Source of the DNA: Labrys miyagiensis
GTDB lineage: Bacteria; Pseudomonadota; Alphaproteobacteria; Rhizobiales; Labraceae
Direction of reading: 5' to 3'
Assembly: GCF_030160835.1 (NCBI RefSeq)
Contig: NZ_BSPC01000034.1
Location: 1 to 64,000, forward strand
Length of the DNA stretch: 64,000 nucleotides
The notes under the pieces are model-generated. The model saw only the letters and a program-made list of their open reading frames with translations, had not been told where the DNA came from and made no database searches. Made by a program: the position numbers and the translations under genes. Positions within the stretch are counted from its first letter, which is position 1. Every line of letters begins with the position of its first letter. Of this stretch, positions 54,396-63,553 are shown one piece after another.

Positions 54396-54943
54396 AGGGG
54401 AGGGGGCAGCGAGGACTTTCCGAGGAGGCGAGCTATAGATTTTACGCATCCCTATATCGAGTGCAGCTTGGCCGGGGTCCCTGAATCTCTCGGCTGGGCG
54501 AGATGAGACGTCCCAGGATGGAGCGCGCCTCCAAAGCCCCCTCGCCCCGTTCTTACGGGGAGAGGATAGAGGTGAGGGGCAGCGCAGGGTTATGAGATTG
54601 GCGTTCTCTAAGGCATGGCGGTCTAGGTGGTGCGCGCCGTCTTGCTATATTTCATTGATTTAATTGAGAAAACAATCCTGCCAAGGTCGCGTAGCCCCTC
54701 ACCTCCATCCTCTCCCCGTAAGAACGGGGCGAGGGGACGCGACCGGCTCGCTTCATTCTAATCCGCCTCATCTCGCCCATGCGCTGCTCAAGGGCGTCGG
54801 CCATCGCCACCTTTGCGCGCAATTCACGTTTTCTGCATTACGATCTTGCAGGAACGCAGAATACCTTGCTGCCGTTGCCTGTCATAGTTGACGGTCTTCT
54901 CCATATCGGCATTGATATGCAGTGGGTCGGAGAACAAAGGACT
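54396..54943. other. Intergenic region between the GH15 and ABC-like genes
   Basis: About 550 bases. The centre is taken by the inverted repeat at 54537-54736. The part inside the repeat is AT-rich (TTGCTATATTTCATTGATTTAATTGAG is the flavour). The frame of the ABC-like protein is open from 54779, but residues before 54944 do not look conserved. Confidence 0.4.
54537..54736. repeat. Long inverted repeat (CCCCTCACCTC / CTCGCCCCGTTCTTACGGGG family)
   Basis: Left arm 54537-54580 (CCCCCTCGCCCCGTTCTTAC ... GAGGTGAGGGGC) and right arm 54693-54736 (GCCCCTCACCTCCATCCTCT ... GGGGCGAGGGG) are almost perfect reverse complements over about 43 bases with one mismatch, enclosing about 110 bases. Each arm contains a smaller palindrome CCCCGTtcttACGGGG. 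This family is common in alphaproteobacterial intergenic DNA. Confidence 0.8.
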
Positions 54944-57900
54944 ATGGTGCGGGCGTCGTCTCCTAGTTCAGAGAGTCAGAGCCACTCGCAATCGGGTGGC
55001 AAGACGCTGGAACCACTCTTCACCTACATCTGGAAGAACAGCCGCAGGCAGCAGATCTACATCATCGTTATCGTGCTGGTCTCGCTGCCTTTCTATTATT
55101 TTTCTCTGGATCTTCCGCGCGGCATCGTCAATGACGCCATCCAGGGCCGGGCCTTCAGCAAGGGCACCCTGGAAGTTCCGCTCATCCATATCGACCTGGA
55201 ATTGCCCGATTTCCTCGGCGGCTACGTCTTCAAATACACGGCGCTGCCGCTCTCGCGCATGGAATATCTGATGGCGCTCAGCCTGATCTTCATCGTGCTG
55301 GTGATGATCAACGGCTTCTTCCGCTATGTCATCAACATGCAGAAAGGCAAGCTCGGCGAATTGCTGCTGCGGCGCCTGCGCCTCGACCTCTTCAACCTCC
55401 TGCTGCGCTTCAGTCCAGAGGCGATCCGCTCCGTCCGCTCGGCCGAGGTCGCCACCATCATCCGCGACGAGGTCGAGCCGATCGGCGGCTTCGTCGGCGA
55501 TGCCTTCATCCAGCCCGCCTTCCTCGGCAGCCAGGCCGCGACCGCGCTCGCCTTCATCGTCCTGCAAAGCCCTCTCCTGGGCCTGCTGGCCGGGCTGATG
55601 GTGCTGGTGCAGGCCATCGTCATTCCCCGGATGCGGCGCGAGCAATTGCGCCTCGGCCGCCTGCGCCAGATACGCTCGCGCACCCTCGCCGGCCAGGTCG
55701 GCGAGATCGTCGACAGCATGGCGGAGGTGAGCAACCACAACACGCGCGGCTATGAAGGACAGAAGATCACGGCCATCCTCAACGACCTGTTCTGGATCCG
55801 CTACGATCTCTATGGGCGCAAGTTCATGGTGAAGTTCATCAACTCGACGCTGTCGCAGATCACGCCCTTCCTGTTCTATTCGATCGGCGGCTATTTTGCC
55901 CTGCGCGGCAGTCTCGACATCGGCCAGCTCGTCGCGGTCATCGCCGCCTATCGAGACCTGCCGCCGCCCACCAAGGAGCTGATCGACTGGGACCAGCAGC
56001 GCCTGGACGTGCAGGTCAAATATGCCCAGATCGTCGAGCAGTTCGCACTGGCGGAACTGCCGCCCGCAACGGGCACGCCGCCGCCGGCGATCGCCGGCAG
56101 CATCGAGATGGAGGCGCTCAGGGTGCGCAGCCCGAGCGGCGATATGCTGCTCGACGGCATCAACCTCACCCTGCCGGTCGGCCAGCATGTCCTGCTCACC
56201 GGCTCGCGCGGGGAGGGCTATGTCGCCATCGCGCAGGTCTTGGCCCGGCGCTACTCCGATTATTCCGGCAAGGTGCGCCTCGCCGGCCATGACCTCGCCA
56301 ACCTTCCCTCCCGCTGGCTCGGCGCCAAGCTTGCCTATCTCGGCCCCGATCCGCCGCTCTTCGGCGGCACGCTGCGCCACAACCTGACCTACAGCCTACG
56401 CCGGCCCGCACCCGAGCCGCCCGAGATGCGGTCCAACACGGATTGGGGGGACGAGCCAGACAGTGAGGCGGACGTTGCGGACGAGCGCCCGGCCGCCGCT
56501 GAAGCCTCATCCGCGGCCGAGGGAGAGCTCATCGAGTTGCTGCACGACACGGGCCTTGCCGAAACGGTGTTCGCCCTCGGCCTTGCCAGCGACCTGCCGG
56601 AGGATCCTGGCACCGATCTCAGCAGCCGTATCGTCAAGGCACGGCTTGCCGTGATCGAGGATCTCGAAGCGAGCGGCTCGGCCGCCTGCATCGAAGCCTT
56701 CGATCCCGGCAGCTACAATCACCATGCCACGATCGGCGAGAACATCTTCTTCGGCGTGCTCAGACGCAAGGCCAGCCTGGACACGCTGACCGACGATGTC
56801 GTCATCCTCGCCTTCCTGAGGGAAAACGGGCTTTTCGACGATATCCTTGCCCTCGGCCTCAACGTCGCTGCCACCACCTGCGAGATCTTCGCCCAGGTCT
56901 CGAACGATCATATTCTGTTCGACCGCTTCTCCTTCATTTCCTACAGCGACCTGCCGCGCTTCGCCGACATCGTGGCGCGTGCCGGCCGGATGGGTATTCC
57001 CTCGCTCAGCAAGCCCGACCGCCAGGCCCTTGCGGCGCTCGCCTTCGAATATTGCGAGACGCAGCACCATCTCGGCCTGCTGACAGAGGCTGTTGCAGCC
57101 AAGGCGCTGTGGGTGCGCGGCAATCTGATGCGGGCGGGCGCCGGCGTCCTCAAGGATGCCATCGAGTTCTACGATCCCGGGCGCCTGTGCGTCTCGGCCA
57201 GCCTGCGCGACAATCTGCTGTTCGGCCGCATCAACCATGCCATTCCCGGCGCCGAGCAACGCGTCAGCCACGCACTCCATGCGGCGGTGCGGCGCTATGA
57301 TCTCGACGGCACGGTCTTCGGCCTGGGCCTCGACCATGAGGTCGGGCCGAAGGGGCGCGCGCTGATGGTGACGCAACGCGCGGCGATCGGCCTGGTGCGC
57401 TGCCTGATCAAGCGCCCCGAGATCCTCATCCTGGACCAGCCGGTGCTCTCCACCTCCGGCGAGGAGCAGCAGAGGATCTTCTCGGCGGTGCGCCGTCGCA
57501 TGGCCGGGCGCACGCTGCTGGCCGCCATGCGCGACCCCCCGCCGGGCGAGGCCTTCGATCTCGTGGTCACCACGGCTGGTAACCGCATCGAGCGCTCGCC
57601 CCAGGCCGCAGTGGGCGGGTCGCCGGTGGCGGAGGAAGCTGCGCCGGAGGAGCGGCCCGAAATCAGGGCCCTTCGCGCGGTGCCGATGTTCGCCCTGCTG
57701 GACACGCCGCGTCTCAAGCTGATCGCCATCACCAGCGAGCGCGTGCGATTTTCCGACGGCCAGACGCTGTTCCACCAGGACGACGAGAGCGATGCCGCCT
57801 ACATCATCCTGTCCGGGGGGGTCGAAGTCTTCGCGGAACTCCCCGAAGGCCGCGAGCATCTCGCCAGCAGCGGGGCAAACTCCATTATCGGCGAGATGGG

Positions 57901-58078
57901 CCTGATCAGCGATGCACCGCGCTCGGCCACCGTCGTCGCGGTGGGCGATGTCGTGGCCCTGCGCCTCGCCCGCGATGTCTTCCTCAACCTCGTTGCCGAA
58001 ATCCCTATGCTCGCTCTGGAGATCATGCGCAAGCAGATCGCCCGCCTCAACAAGGCCGAGCAACGCTTCCGCCATTAG
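54944..58078 (+). CDS. ABC-exporter-like protein with degenerate ATPase, repeated helical segments and CNMP-like domain
   Basis: About 1044 residues. N-terminal half: several membrane segments of an ABC exporter (IYIIVIVLVSLPFYYFSLDL; MEYLMALSLIFIVLVMINGF). The nucleotide-binding domain from about residue 385 has lost the ATPase motifs: Walker A reads TGSRGEGYVA (no GKS/T), the signature site reads GRALMVTQRAAIGLVR, Walker B is EILILDQPV with Gln for Glu, and no H-loop His (LLAAMRDPPPGE). Three related segments (xxNLxxG ... ALGL) occur within it. The last 130 residues form a cyclic-nucleotide-binding-like domain (YIILSGGVEVFAELPEG, GEMGLISDAPRSATVVAVGD). ATG at 54944 is a best guess. Confidence 0.8.
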   Translation: MVRASSPSSESQSHSQSGGKTLEPLFTYIWKNSRRQQIYIIVIVLVSLPFYYFSLDLPRGIVNDAIQGRAFSKGTLEVPLIHIDLELPDFLGGYVFKYTALPLSRMEYLMALSLIFIVLVMINGFFRYVINMQKGKLGELLLRRLRLDLFNLLLRFSPEAIRSVRSAEVATIIRDEVEPIGGFVGDAFIQPAFLGSQAATALAFIVLQSPLLGLLAGLMVLVQAIVIPRMRREQLRLGRLRQIRSRTLAGQVGEIVDSMAEVSNHNTRGYEGQKITAILNDLFWIRYDLYGRKFMVKFINSTLSQITPFLFYSIGGYFALRGSLDIGQLVAVIAAYRDLPPPTKELIDWDQQRLDVQVKYAQIVEQFALAELPPATGTPPPAIAGSIEMEALRVRSPSGDMLLDGINLTLPVGQHVLLTGSRGEGYVAIAQVLARRYSDYSGKVRLAGHDLANLPSRWLGAKLAYLGPDPPLFGGTLRHNLTYSLRRPAPEPPEMRSNTDWGDEPDSEADVADERPAAAEASSAAEGELIELLHDTGLAETVFALGLASDLPEDPGTDLSSRIVKARLAVIEDLEASGSAACIEAFDPGSYNHHATIGENIFFGVLRRKASLDTLTDDVVILAFLRENGLFDDILALGLNVAATTCEIFAQVSNDHILFDRFSFISYSDLPRFADIVARAGRMGIPSLSKPDRQALAALAFEYCETQHHLGLLTEAVAAKALWVRGNLMRAGAGVLKDAIEFYDPGRLCVSASLRDNLLFGRINHAIPGAEQRVSHALHAAVRRYDLDGTVFGLGLDHEVGPKGRALMVTQRAAIGLVRCLIKRPEILILDQPVLSTSGEEQQRIFSAVRRRMAGRTLLAAMRDPPPGEAFDLVVTTAGNRIERSPQAAVGGSPVAEEAAPEERPEIRALRAVPMFALLDTPRLKLIAITSERVRFSDGQTLFHQDDESDAAYIILSGGVEVFAELPEGREHLASSGANSIIGEMGLISDAPRSATVVAVGDVVALRLARDVFLNLVAEIPMLALEIMRKQIARLNKAEQRFRH

Positions 58079-58181
58079 AGCGTCTCACTTTCGAGTCGAG
58101 TCACCAAGAACCGCAAAATGCATTCGGTGCCAACGAGTTAATCTGGAAATCCGCTCCTGCCGGAATGCATCTTGCTCTGAG

Positions 58182-58281
58182 GCGTTTTGCGATTTGCCGG
58201 AATCGGCAAGGATCGCAAGGACGCGTCGAAACAAAGAGTGAGAGCAAAGCAGCGTTCACGCTTAAACGCGCCTTGCTCCAG
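58182..58281 (+). repeat. Dispersed palindrome-containing repeat, copy 3
   Basis: Same family as 589-687: GCGTTTTGCGATTTGCCGGA, core GACGCGTCGAAACAAAGAG, end CGCGCCTTGCTCCAG. It ends 13 bases before the start of the beta-helix gene, and its reading frame is open into that gene, so the ribosome site GGAAAGG sits at its very edge. Confidence 0.8.
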
Positions 58282-58294
58282 GAAAGGCCGTCCC

Positions 58295-59773
58295 ATGCGC
58301 GTAGTCACGGTCACGCCCGCCACGATAGGCGCCGTCATTGCAGGGGTGAAGCCTGGCGACATCGTCGAACTGGAACCCGGCCTTTACAGCAGGCCGTTTT
58401 CGCTCACGAACCTGCGGGGAGAACCAGGCAGGCCGATCACCCTGCGCGGGACCAGCTGGGCTGTCATCGATGGCGGGCGCATGGCGGAGGAATACCGGAT
58501 CGAGGCAAACTATCGCGCCCGCCAGGTGCAGCTCGAGGGAAAATATCCCGGTCTGTGGCCGTATATGGGCGAGGCGATGATCGCCTTACAGGGGTGTTCG
58601 CATATCGTCCTGGAAGACCTGACGATCCGCCGCTGCTGGCCCACCGCGATCCATCTCGGCGACAGCCAGGATATCATCATCCGGCGCACGGATATCACTG
58701 ACGGCACCTTCGCCATTGCGGCGAGCGGGGCCTCGACGCAGGGCATTGTCATCGACAGCGTGCGCTGGTGCCAGGATGTCACGCGCAACCGCATCTGGCG
58801 CAGTGCGGCCTGGATGTCCGTGCATGGCGATCAGGATGTCGACATCGCCAATGACTGGCGGCTCTATGATGGCGATTTCTTCCGGTCGGAAAGCATCAGG
58901 GGCGGGGTCACCATCAGCCATTGCCAGGTCGAGCATGCCTTCAACGCCGTGCATGGCTTCAACCCCGGCAAGGACGCCAGCCTCAACACGAATTTCTGCG
59001 TGCGCGACTGCAGCTTTTCCTATGTCCGCGACAATGTCTTCGAACCGGAGGACTGTGCGATCAATTGGTGGTTCCACCGCAACCGGCTCTACAATGTACA
59101 CAAGTGGTGTTCCATCGAAGCCCAGTTCTCCGCCTATATCTATATCTTCGCCAATCTCTCCTGGTTCGACGAGATTCCGGGGCGGCATGGACAGGGCAAC
59201 CGTACCGGCGGCATGTTCAAGCTCGGCCCCAAGCAGGACAAGGGCGCCGGCCCGCATTACATCTTCAACAATTCCTTCGCTGCCCGCAGCGACTATGCCC
59301 CGGCGGGCGTGCTGCGTGGGCTGCGCCACTGGGCCAATGCGGTGCGTTTCTGCCAGGCCGGCGAAGGAGTGTGCGACGGCAAGACAACGTTCTTCGGGGA
59401 CCTGAAGAAGAAGGCCTCTGAGACCGGTGATCGCTTCACCAACAACTGGAAAGGCAATGACATCGACTTCGCCGACGACGTTATTGCCCATCCCCAGTAT
59501 ACGGCGGTTCTCAAAAGGAACCACTATGGTCCCTTCCGCGACTCGCTGGCCGCCGATCCCGGCTTCCGCGATGCGGGGTGGCCCGGCCAGGGGGGCGCGG
59601 GCCTGATGCTGGCCGCCGGCAGCCCCTGCCGGGGACGTGCGCCTGAACAGACCGTCATGCTGCCTGACGGCGGCATGGCGCTCCTTCCGGCCGGCCGCGA
59701 TGTCGGTGCCTTCCAGGGCGAAGAGCTCATGCGCTGGCGTGAATTCGTGCCCTATGCGCCGCCGACCGTGTGA
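58295..59773 (+). CDS. Right-handed parallel beta-helix repeat protein
   Basis: A 492-residue protein with the start typical of pectate-lyase-like beta-helices: ATIGAVIAGVKPGDIVELEP, GLYSRPFSLTNLRGEPGRPI, TLRGTSWAVIDGGRM. Repeating rungs follow (HIVLEDLTIRRCWPTAIHLG, DIIIRRTDITDGTFAIAASG, VTISHCQVEHAFNAVHGFNP). The family includes alginate and chondroitin lyases and phage tailspikes. No signal peptide is visible after the selected ATG, which is unusual for a polysaccharide-acting enzyme. The frame is open upstream into the dispersed repeat. Catalytic residues were not identified. Confidence 0.8.
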   Translation: MRVVTVTPATIGAVIAGVKPGDIVELEPGLYSRPFSLTNLRGEPGRPITLRGTSWAVIDGGRMAEEYRIEANYRARQVQLEGKYPGLWPYMGEAMIALQGCSHIVLEDLTIRRCWPTAIHLGDSQDIIIRRTDITDGTFAIAASGASTQGIVIDSVRWCQDVTRNRIWRSAAWMSVHGDQDVDIANDWRLYDGDFFRSESIRGGVTISHCQVEHAFNAVHGFNPGKDASLNTNFCVRDCSFSYVRDNVFEPEDCAINWWFHRNRLYNVHKWCSIEAQFSAYIYIFANLSWFDEIPGRHGQGNRTGGMFKLGPKQDKGAGPHYIFNNSFAARSDYAPAGVLRGLRHWANAVRFCQAGEGVCDGKTTFFGDLKKKASETGDRFTNNWKGNDIDFADDVIAHPQYTAVLKRNHYGPFRDSLAADPGFRDAGWPGQGGAGLMLAAGSPCRGRAPEQTVMLPDGGMALLPAGRDVGAFQGEELMRWREFVPYAPPTV

Positions 59774-59946
59774 GGGCGGCTGGACCGGGCTTTGTTCTAC
59801 GCTGCCCGGCACGCCACCGTTACAGCCTCGCGCATCACGATGCTGCGCGCCCGGCGTGCGGTCTTTTCGCGCAACTTTGTGGCGGTTTGATTTCCCTCGC
59901 GCCTGTCCTGCGCGCAGGATGGCGCTGTCTCGCGGAGGGAGTTTCG

Positions 59947-60225
59947 ATGAAGTCCTTGATGAATGCCCTGTTCAACGGTCCGGCCTGGCGGACCTTCCTG
60001 CTGATGGGGATGTTCGCGGGTCTCTTCGCGATCACTTCCTACGATCTTCTGATGCTGTTCAGCGCCAATTTCAACTTCATCACGGCCTATGGCGTGATGG
60101 CGCTGATGGAAGGCGGCCTGCGCCAGTTCGTCGAACTGGTGATCTCGGGCTATCTCAGCCTCGCCTTCTACATCCTGTTCAAGGGCTGCCTGTACGGACT
60201 GCTGGCGCGGGTGGCGCCGCATTGA
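59947..60225 (+). CDS. Small membrane protein, hypothetical
   Basis: A 92-residue protein with two likely membrane helices (WRTFLLMGMFAGLFAITSYD; about FVELVISGYLSLAFYILFKG). Glu and Arg sit between them. GGAGGGAG lies 7 bases upstream of its ATG, which supports translation. Not recognised as a known family. It stands alone between the beta-helix gene and a convergent gene. Confidence 0.7.
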   Translation: MKSLMNALFNGPAWRTFLLMGMFAGLFAITSYDLLMLFSANFNFITAYGVMALMEGGLRQFVELVISGYLSLAFYILFKGCLYGLLARVAPH

Positions 60226-60230
60226 GGAGG

Positions 60231-60304
60231 GCATCGGGCTCGACACGGGAATCGGCCCGATGCCATGGAAGAGGCCGGCGGTGGGCCAGCCTCTCCCTAC
60301 TTTT
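60231..60304. terminator. Double hairpin between convergent genes
   Basis: Hairpin 1: perfect 9-bp stem GCATCGGGC / GCCCGATGC (60231-60239, 60255-60263). Hairpin 2: AGAGGC / GCCTCT (60270-60294) followed by CCCTACTTTT. Together they may end transcription of both convergent genes. Confidence 0.55.
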
Positions 60305-60321
60305 CAGCGCCATGCCGGGGC

Positions 60322-60888
60322 TCAGAGCTTGGCGAGCATGCGGCAGAGCTTGATCAGGTCGGCGTCGTAATCGTCGGAGGCGCCGAGGACCAGCGAACAG
60401 CGCTTCTTCAGCGCGATGCGCTCGCTGCGGCTCATATTGGCGAGTTGCGATGAGACATTGCCGACGTTCACGCCTGTGTTCGGCGGGCTGCCAGGGGTGC
60501 CCGGCGTCGATGGATCCGTCCCGGGGACGTTGACGCCGACATTGGCGTTGACGCCGCTCTGGTTGTTCAGGGAGGCTTTGACGTTGGCATCCGCCGCCGG
60601 TGTGTTGACATTGATGTTGGCATTGACGCCCGTCGCGCCCGTCGCCGAAGCATCCACATTGGCGTTGACGTTGCCGACATTGGCCGTGGTGTTCGAGTTC
60701 AGGCCGTTGCCGTTCAGGCTGGTGTTGCTGTTCACCCCGACCGAACCGACATTGGCGCCAATATGGGCGCCAAGGCCGCCCACGCCGCCGGTACTCTGGG
60801 CAAGAGCCGGTGCTGACATTACCAAAATACCGACGACACCAGCCGCAACGGCCAGCTTGTAGCAATCCTTGCAGGTGATCTCAAACAT
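60322..60888 (-). CDS. Secreted Asn/Val/Gly-repeat protein, hypothetical
   Basis: A 188-residue protein. A signal peptide (LAVAAGVVGILVMSAPALAQ, residues 12-31) leads to a low-complexity region of about 100 residues with repeated VN-x-N units (NVGSVGVNSNTSLNGNG, VNANVDASATGATGVNANIN, GVNANVGVNVPG). The C terminus is compact and charged (SRSERIALKKRCSLVLG, DLIKLCRMLAKL) with two Cys in the last 35 residues. No known family recognised; similar Asn-repeat exported proteins occur in rhizobia. Surface or adhesive role is a guess. Confidence 0.7.
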   Translation of the reverse strand: MFEITCKDCYKLAVAAGVVGILVMSAPALAQSTGGVGGLGAHIGANVGSVGVNSNTSLNGNGLNSNTTANVGNVNANVDASATGATGVNANINVNTPAADANVKASLNNQSGVNANVGVNVPGTDPSTPGTPGSPPNTGVNVGNVSSQLANMSRSERIALKKRCSLVLGASDDYDADLIKLCRMLAKL

Positions 60889-61357
60889 CTAGGGCCTCCG
60901 CCAGTTGTCGACTCCAACGACCAGATCAAAGTCCCGGCGCGGGAGTTCGTGAGCTTGCGGAACGCGCCGGATGCTGCGTGGTTCCAAAAAAATACGCATA
61001 TATTTGCAAATCAGCAATAAAATTAGATAAATATTTTCTTGAATGCTTTTGAATTATTAGTTTTCATTTTAATTTTGATTTAATTTATCGAAAATTTAAA
61101 AAATAAGTCTTAAACTTATTAAGAATAGATAGATCAAACATACCAGAATATCTTGAAATTGACGCAGCGCGTTATCCGCCACGAAAGGGTTTGTTAGCAC
61201 GGCAGGAGAAGTCAAACGCAAGGGCCGGGCGAAGCGAAATCCGCCTTTGCGTGCACGAATTGCAGTTTCGAAGGAGCCATATACTACCTCCGTCAATCAC
61301 AATATTCCTACCTAATAAGGAGTATAATAAAGAGGTAGATTAATACTAATTTGGCCA
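60889..61357. other. AT-rich intergenic region
   Basis: About 470 bases. The stretch 60985-61130 is very AT-rich compared with the window (for example TTTTAATTTTGATTTAATTT), as is 61300-61350. Between them GC returns to normal. No domain-containing frame was recognised. It may contain the promoter of the Asn-repeat gene and AT-rich DNA bound by a nucleoid protein. Confidence 0.5.
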
Positions 61358-61390
61358 GAAAAGCCTCCCGCACCTTGAGGTGGGGAGGCT
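61358..61390 (-). terminator. Rho-independent terminator of the second sugar ABC operon
   Basis: On the minus strand AGCCTCCCCACC pairs with GGTGCGGGAGGCT (one bulge), followed by TTTTC. It is 18 bases after the binding-protein stop codon. Confidence 0.75.
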
Positions 61391-61408
61391 CCGTGTCGAT
61401 CGCGCCGG

Positions 61409-62353
61409 TCAGAACGGGGAGTCGGGGTAGTAGAAGTCCTTGGCGTTGTCCTTCGTCACCAGCGTGGCGTCGAGGATGTAATTGCCGTTCACCGGCAGCT
61501 TGTCGTAGAGGTGAGCGGCCGTGAGGTCCATGGCGATCGCCACCATCGCCGGCGGGTAGAGCACGTCCACCGGGACCATGCTGTCGCCGTCCATCACCTT
61601 CTTGACCATGTCCTTCATGCCGGCCCCGCCGACGACGAACTTGATGTCGGTGCGGTTGGCCTGCTTGATGGCTTCGAGCACGCCCACAGCCATGTCGTCA
61701 TCCTGGCACCAGACGGCGTCGATCTTGGGGTGCTTGGTCAGGAAGTCCTGCATCACCTTGAAGGCGTCGTCGCGGCTCCAATTGCCGAACTGGCTGTCGA
61801 TCACCTTGATGTCGGAACCCTTCAGCCCCTCGTTGAAGGCGTTGACGCGCTGTTCGTCGATGACGATGGGCAGGCCGCGGATGACCACGATATCGCCCTT
61901 GCCGCCGAGCTTGTCCTTGACATAGGCAGCCGAGACGGCGCCGAGATTGGGATTGTTGCCGGCGACATAGAGGTCCTGGATCGGCTCGCGCAAGGCGCGG
62001 TCGACCACGGTGACGAAGATGCCCTTGGCCTTCACGGCCTTGAGCGGATCGGTGAGCTCGTCGGAATTATGCGGTAGCGTGACGAGCGCGTCGATGCCCT
62101 GGGTGGTCAGGTCTTCCAGGGCGTTGGCCTGCGCGGCGCCATCGGGCGAAGTCTTGACGATGACCTTGAGGCCGGGATAGCGCGCCTCCAGGGCCTTGGC
62201 TTCCTCCTGGGCGTGATAGACGACACCGCCGGTCCAGCCATGGTCGGCGGCCGGGATCGAGACGGCGATGGTCTTGGTGTCGGCGGCCTGGGCCGCCAGG
62301 CCCGCAGCGGCGATGAAGCCCGCTGCCAGCAGGCCGGTGAGCAGTTTGCGCAT
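61409..62353 (-). CDS. Sugar ABC transporter substrate-binding protein (second system)
   Basis: A 314-residue periplasmic-binding-like protein. Signal peptide LLTGLLAAGFIAAAGLAAQA (cleavage about 23). Mature motifs: IAVSIPAADHGWTGGVVYHA, LTTQGIDALVTLPHNSDELT, FVTVVDRALREPIQDLYVAG, DAVWCQDDDMAVGVLEAIKQ. Ligand not known; relatives bind rhamnose, ribose or similar sugars. Last gene of a minus-strand operon. A 142-base gap with an inverted repeat separates it from the permease. Confidence 0.93.
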   Translation of the reverse strand: MRKLLTGLLAAGFIAAAGLAAQAADTKTIAVSIPAADHGWTGGVVYHAQEEAKALEARYPGLKVIVKTSPDGAAQANALEDLTTQGIDALVTLPHNSDELTDPLKAVKAKGIFVTVVDRALREPIQDLYVAGNNPNLGAVSAAYVKDKLGGKGDIVVIRGLPIVIDEQRVNAFNEGLKGSDIKVIDSQFGNWSRDDAFKVMQDFLTKHPKIDAVWCQDDDMAVGVLEAIKQANRTDIKFVVGGAGMKDMVKKVMDGDSMVPVDVLYPPAMVAIAMDLTAAHLYDKLPVNGNYILDATLVTKDNAKDFYYPDSPF

Positions 62354-62407
62354 ATGTTCCTCCCTTGCGCCGAAGCCTTGACGTCAGGGGGCCCCATCCC
62401 TGTTCCC

Positions 62408-62491
62408 TGGGAGCGCGGACGTCCCGTCCGCTCTTCCTTTTTTCAACGAGCGTGACGTTTCCAAGAGGCGGACGAGACGTCCGTGCTCCCA
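62408..62491. repeat. Dispersed inverted repeat (GGGAGCGCGGAC family), copy 3
   Basis: Left arm 62408-62435 (TGGGAGCGCGGACGTCCCGT...GCTCTT) and right arm 62461-62491 (CCAAGAGGCGGACGAGACGT...GTGCTCCCA). Shortest copy of the family also at 4598 and 23525. It lies between the permease and binding-protein genes of one operon and will form a long hairpin in the mRNA. Confidence 0.78.
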
Positions 62492-62495
62492 GGGT

Positions 62496-63497
62496 TCAAC
62501 GCCTCCTCGACAGCGAGCGCTGCACCAGCATGGCGAGGATGATGATCGCGCCCTGCACCACGCCGATCAGCTTCTCGTCGATCAGGTTGGAGAGCAGCAT
62601 GATGTTGCCGATGGTCTCCAGGATCACCGCGCCGCAGATCGAGCCCCAGATGCGCCCGACGCCACCACGCAGCGCCGTGCCGCCCACCACCACGGCCGTG
62701 ATCGCTTGCAACTCGTAGGTGATGCCGGTGGTGGCGGTCGAGGAGCGCAGGCGCGGCACGTAGATCGCCACCGCGATGGCGACGCAGATGCCCTGAATGA
62801 TGTAGGTGAGAAGCCTGACGCGGTTGACCGAGATGCCCGAATAGCGCGCCACATCCTCGTTGGAGCCGACGGCCATCACATGCCGGCCAAACGTGGTGCG
62901 GTAGAGCAGGAAGGCGCCGATCAGCGCCACCGCGGCCACCACGATGACGGGTATGGGTATGCCCAGGAGCTTGCCGGCATAGACGGGCGCGTAGGTGCTG
63001 GAAAGCGCGCTCGAGCGCATCGAGATGGTGCCGCCGCCCGCCAGCCAGGTCTGCAGCGAGCGGAAGATCGTCATGGTGCCGAGCGTGACGATGAAGGGCT
63101 CGATGCCGCCCATGGTGACGCCGATGCCGTTGGCGGCGCCGCAGACGATGCCGAGCATCAGCGCGACGGCGATGCCGGCGGTGAGCAGGGCGTAGGTGTC
63201 CTGGAAATAGCCGCCGTTGAAGAACAGGATCATCACGCCTGAGATCAGCGCCAGCATCGAGCCGACCGAGAGATCGAGCCCGCCCGCGGTGATCACGAAG
63301 GTGGCGCCCACGGCGATGACGGCCACGAAGGAGCAGCGCGCCAGCACATTGGCGAGGTTGTCGAAGGTCAGGAATACCGGGTTGACGAGATAGCCGAGCA
63401 CCATCAGCACGGCCAGCGCGGCAAAGGGCGCCGCGGCGCGCATGTCGAGCTCGCGCCACCAGTTCGCCGAACGGGTCGGGGCTGCGGAGTCACTCAT
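62496..63497 (-). CDS. Sugar ABC transporter permease (second system)
   Basis: A 333-residue RbsC-type permease with about nine or ten membrane segments. Conserved motifs: FVITAGGLDLSVGSMLALIS (residues about 79-98), VMAVGSNEDVARYSGISVNR, VVVGGTALRGGVGRIWGSIC. ATG at 63497 (MSDSAAPTRS) begins the conserved region; an upstream ATG at 63560 would run into the repeat-containing gap. Operon with the ATPase to its right and the binding protein to its left. Confidence 0.92.
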   Translation of the reverse strand: MSDSAAPTRSANWWRELDMRAAAPFAALAVLMVLGYLVNPVFLTFDNLANVLARCSFVAVIAVGATFVITAGGLDLSVGSMLALISGVMILFFNGGYFQDTYALLTAGIAVALMLGIVCGAANGIGVTMGGIEPFIVTLGTMTIFRSLQTWLAGGGTISMRSSALSSTYAPVYAGKLLGIPIPVIVVAAVALIGAFLLYRTTFGRHVMAVGSNEDVARYSGISVNRVRLLTYIIQGICVAIAVAIYVPRLRSSTATTGITYELQAITAVVVGGTALRGGVGRIWGSICGAVILETIGNIMLLSNLIDEKLIGVVQGAIIILAMLVQRSLSRRR

Positions 63498-63553
63498 GGC
63501 ATCCACTCGTGGTTCGGTGCGGGTGTGAGAGAGGAGAGTCGGCGGGACCATCT

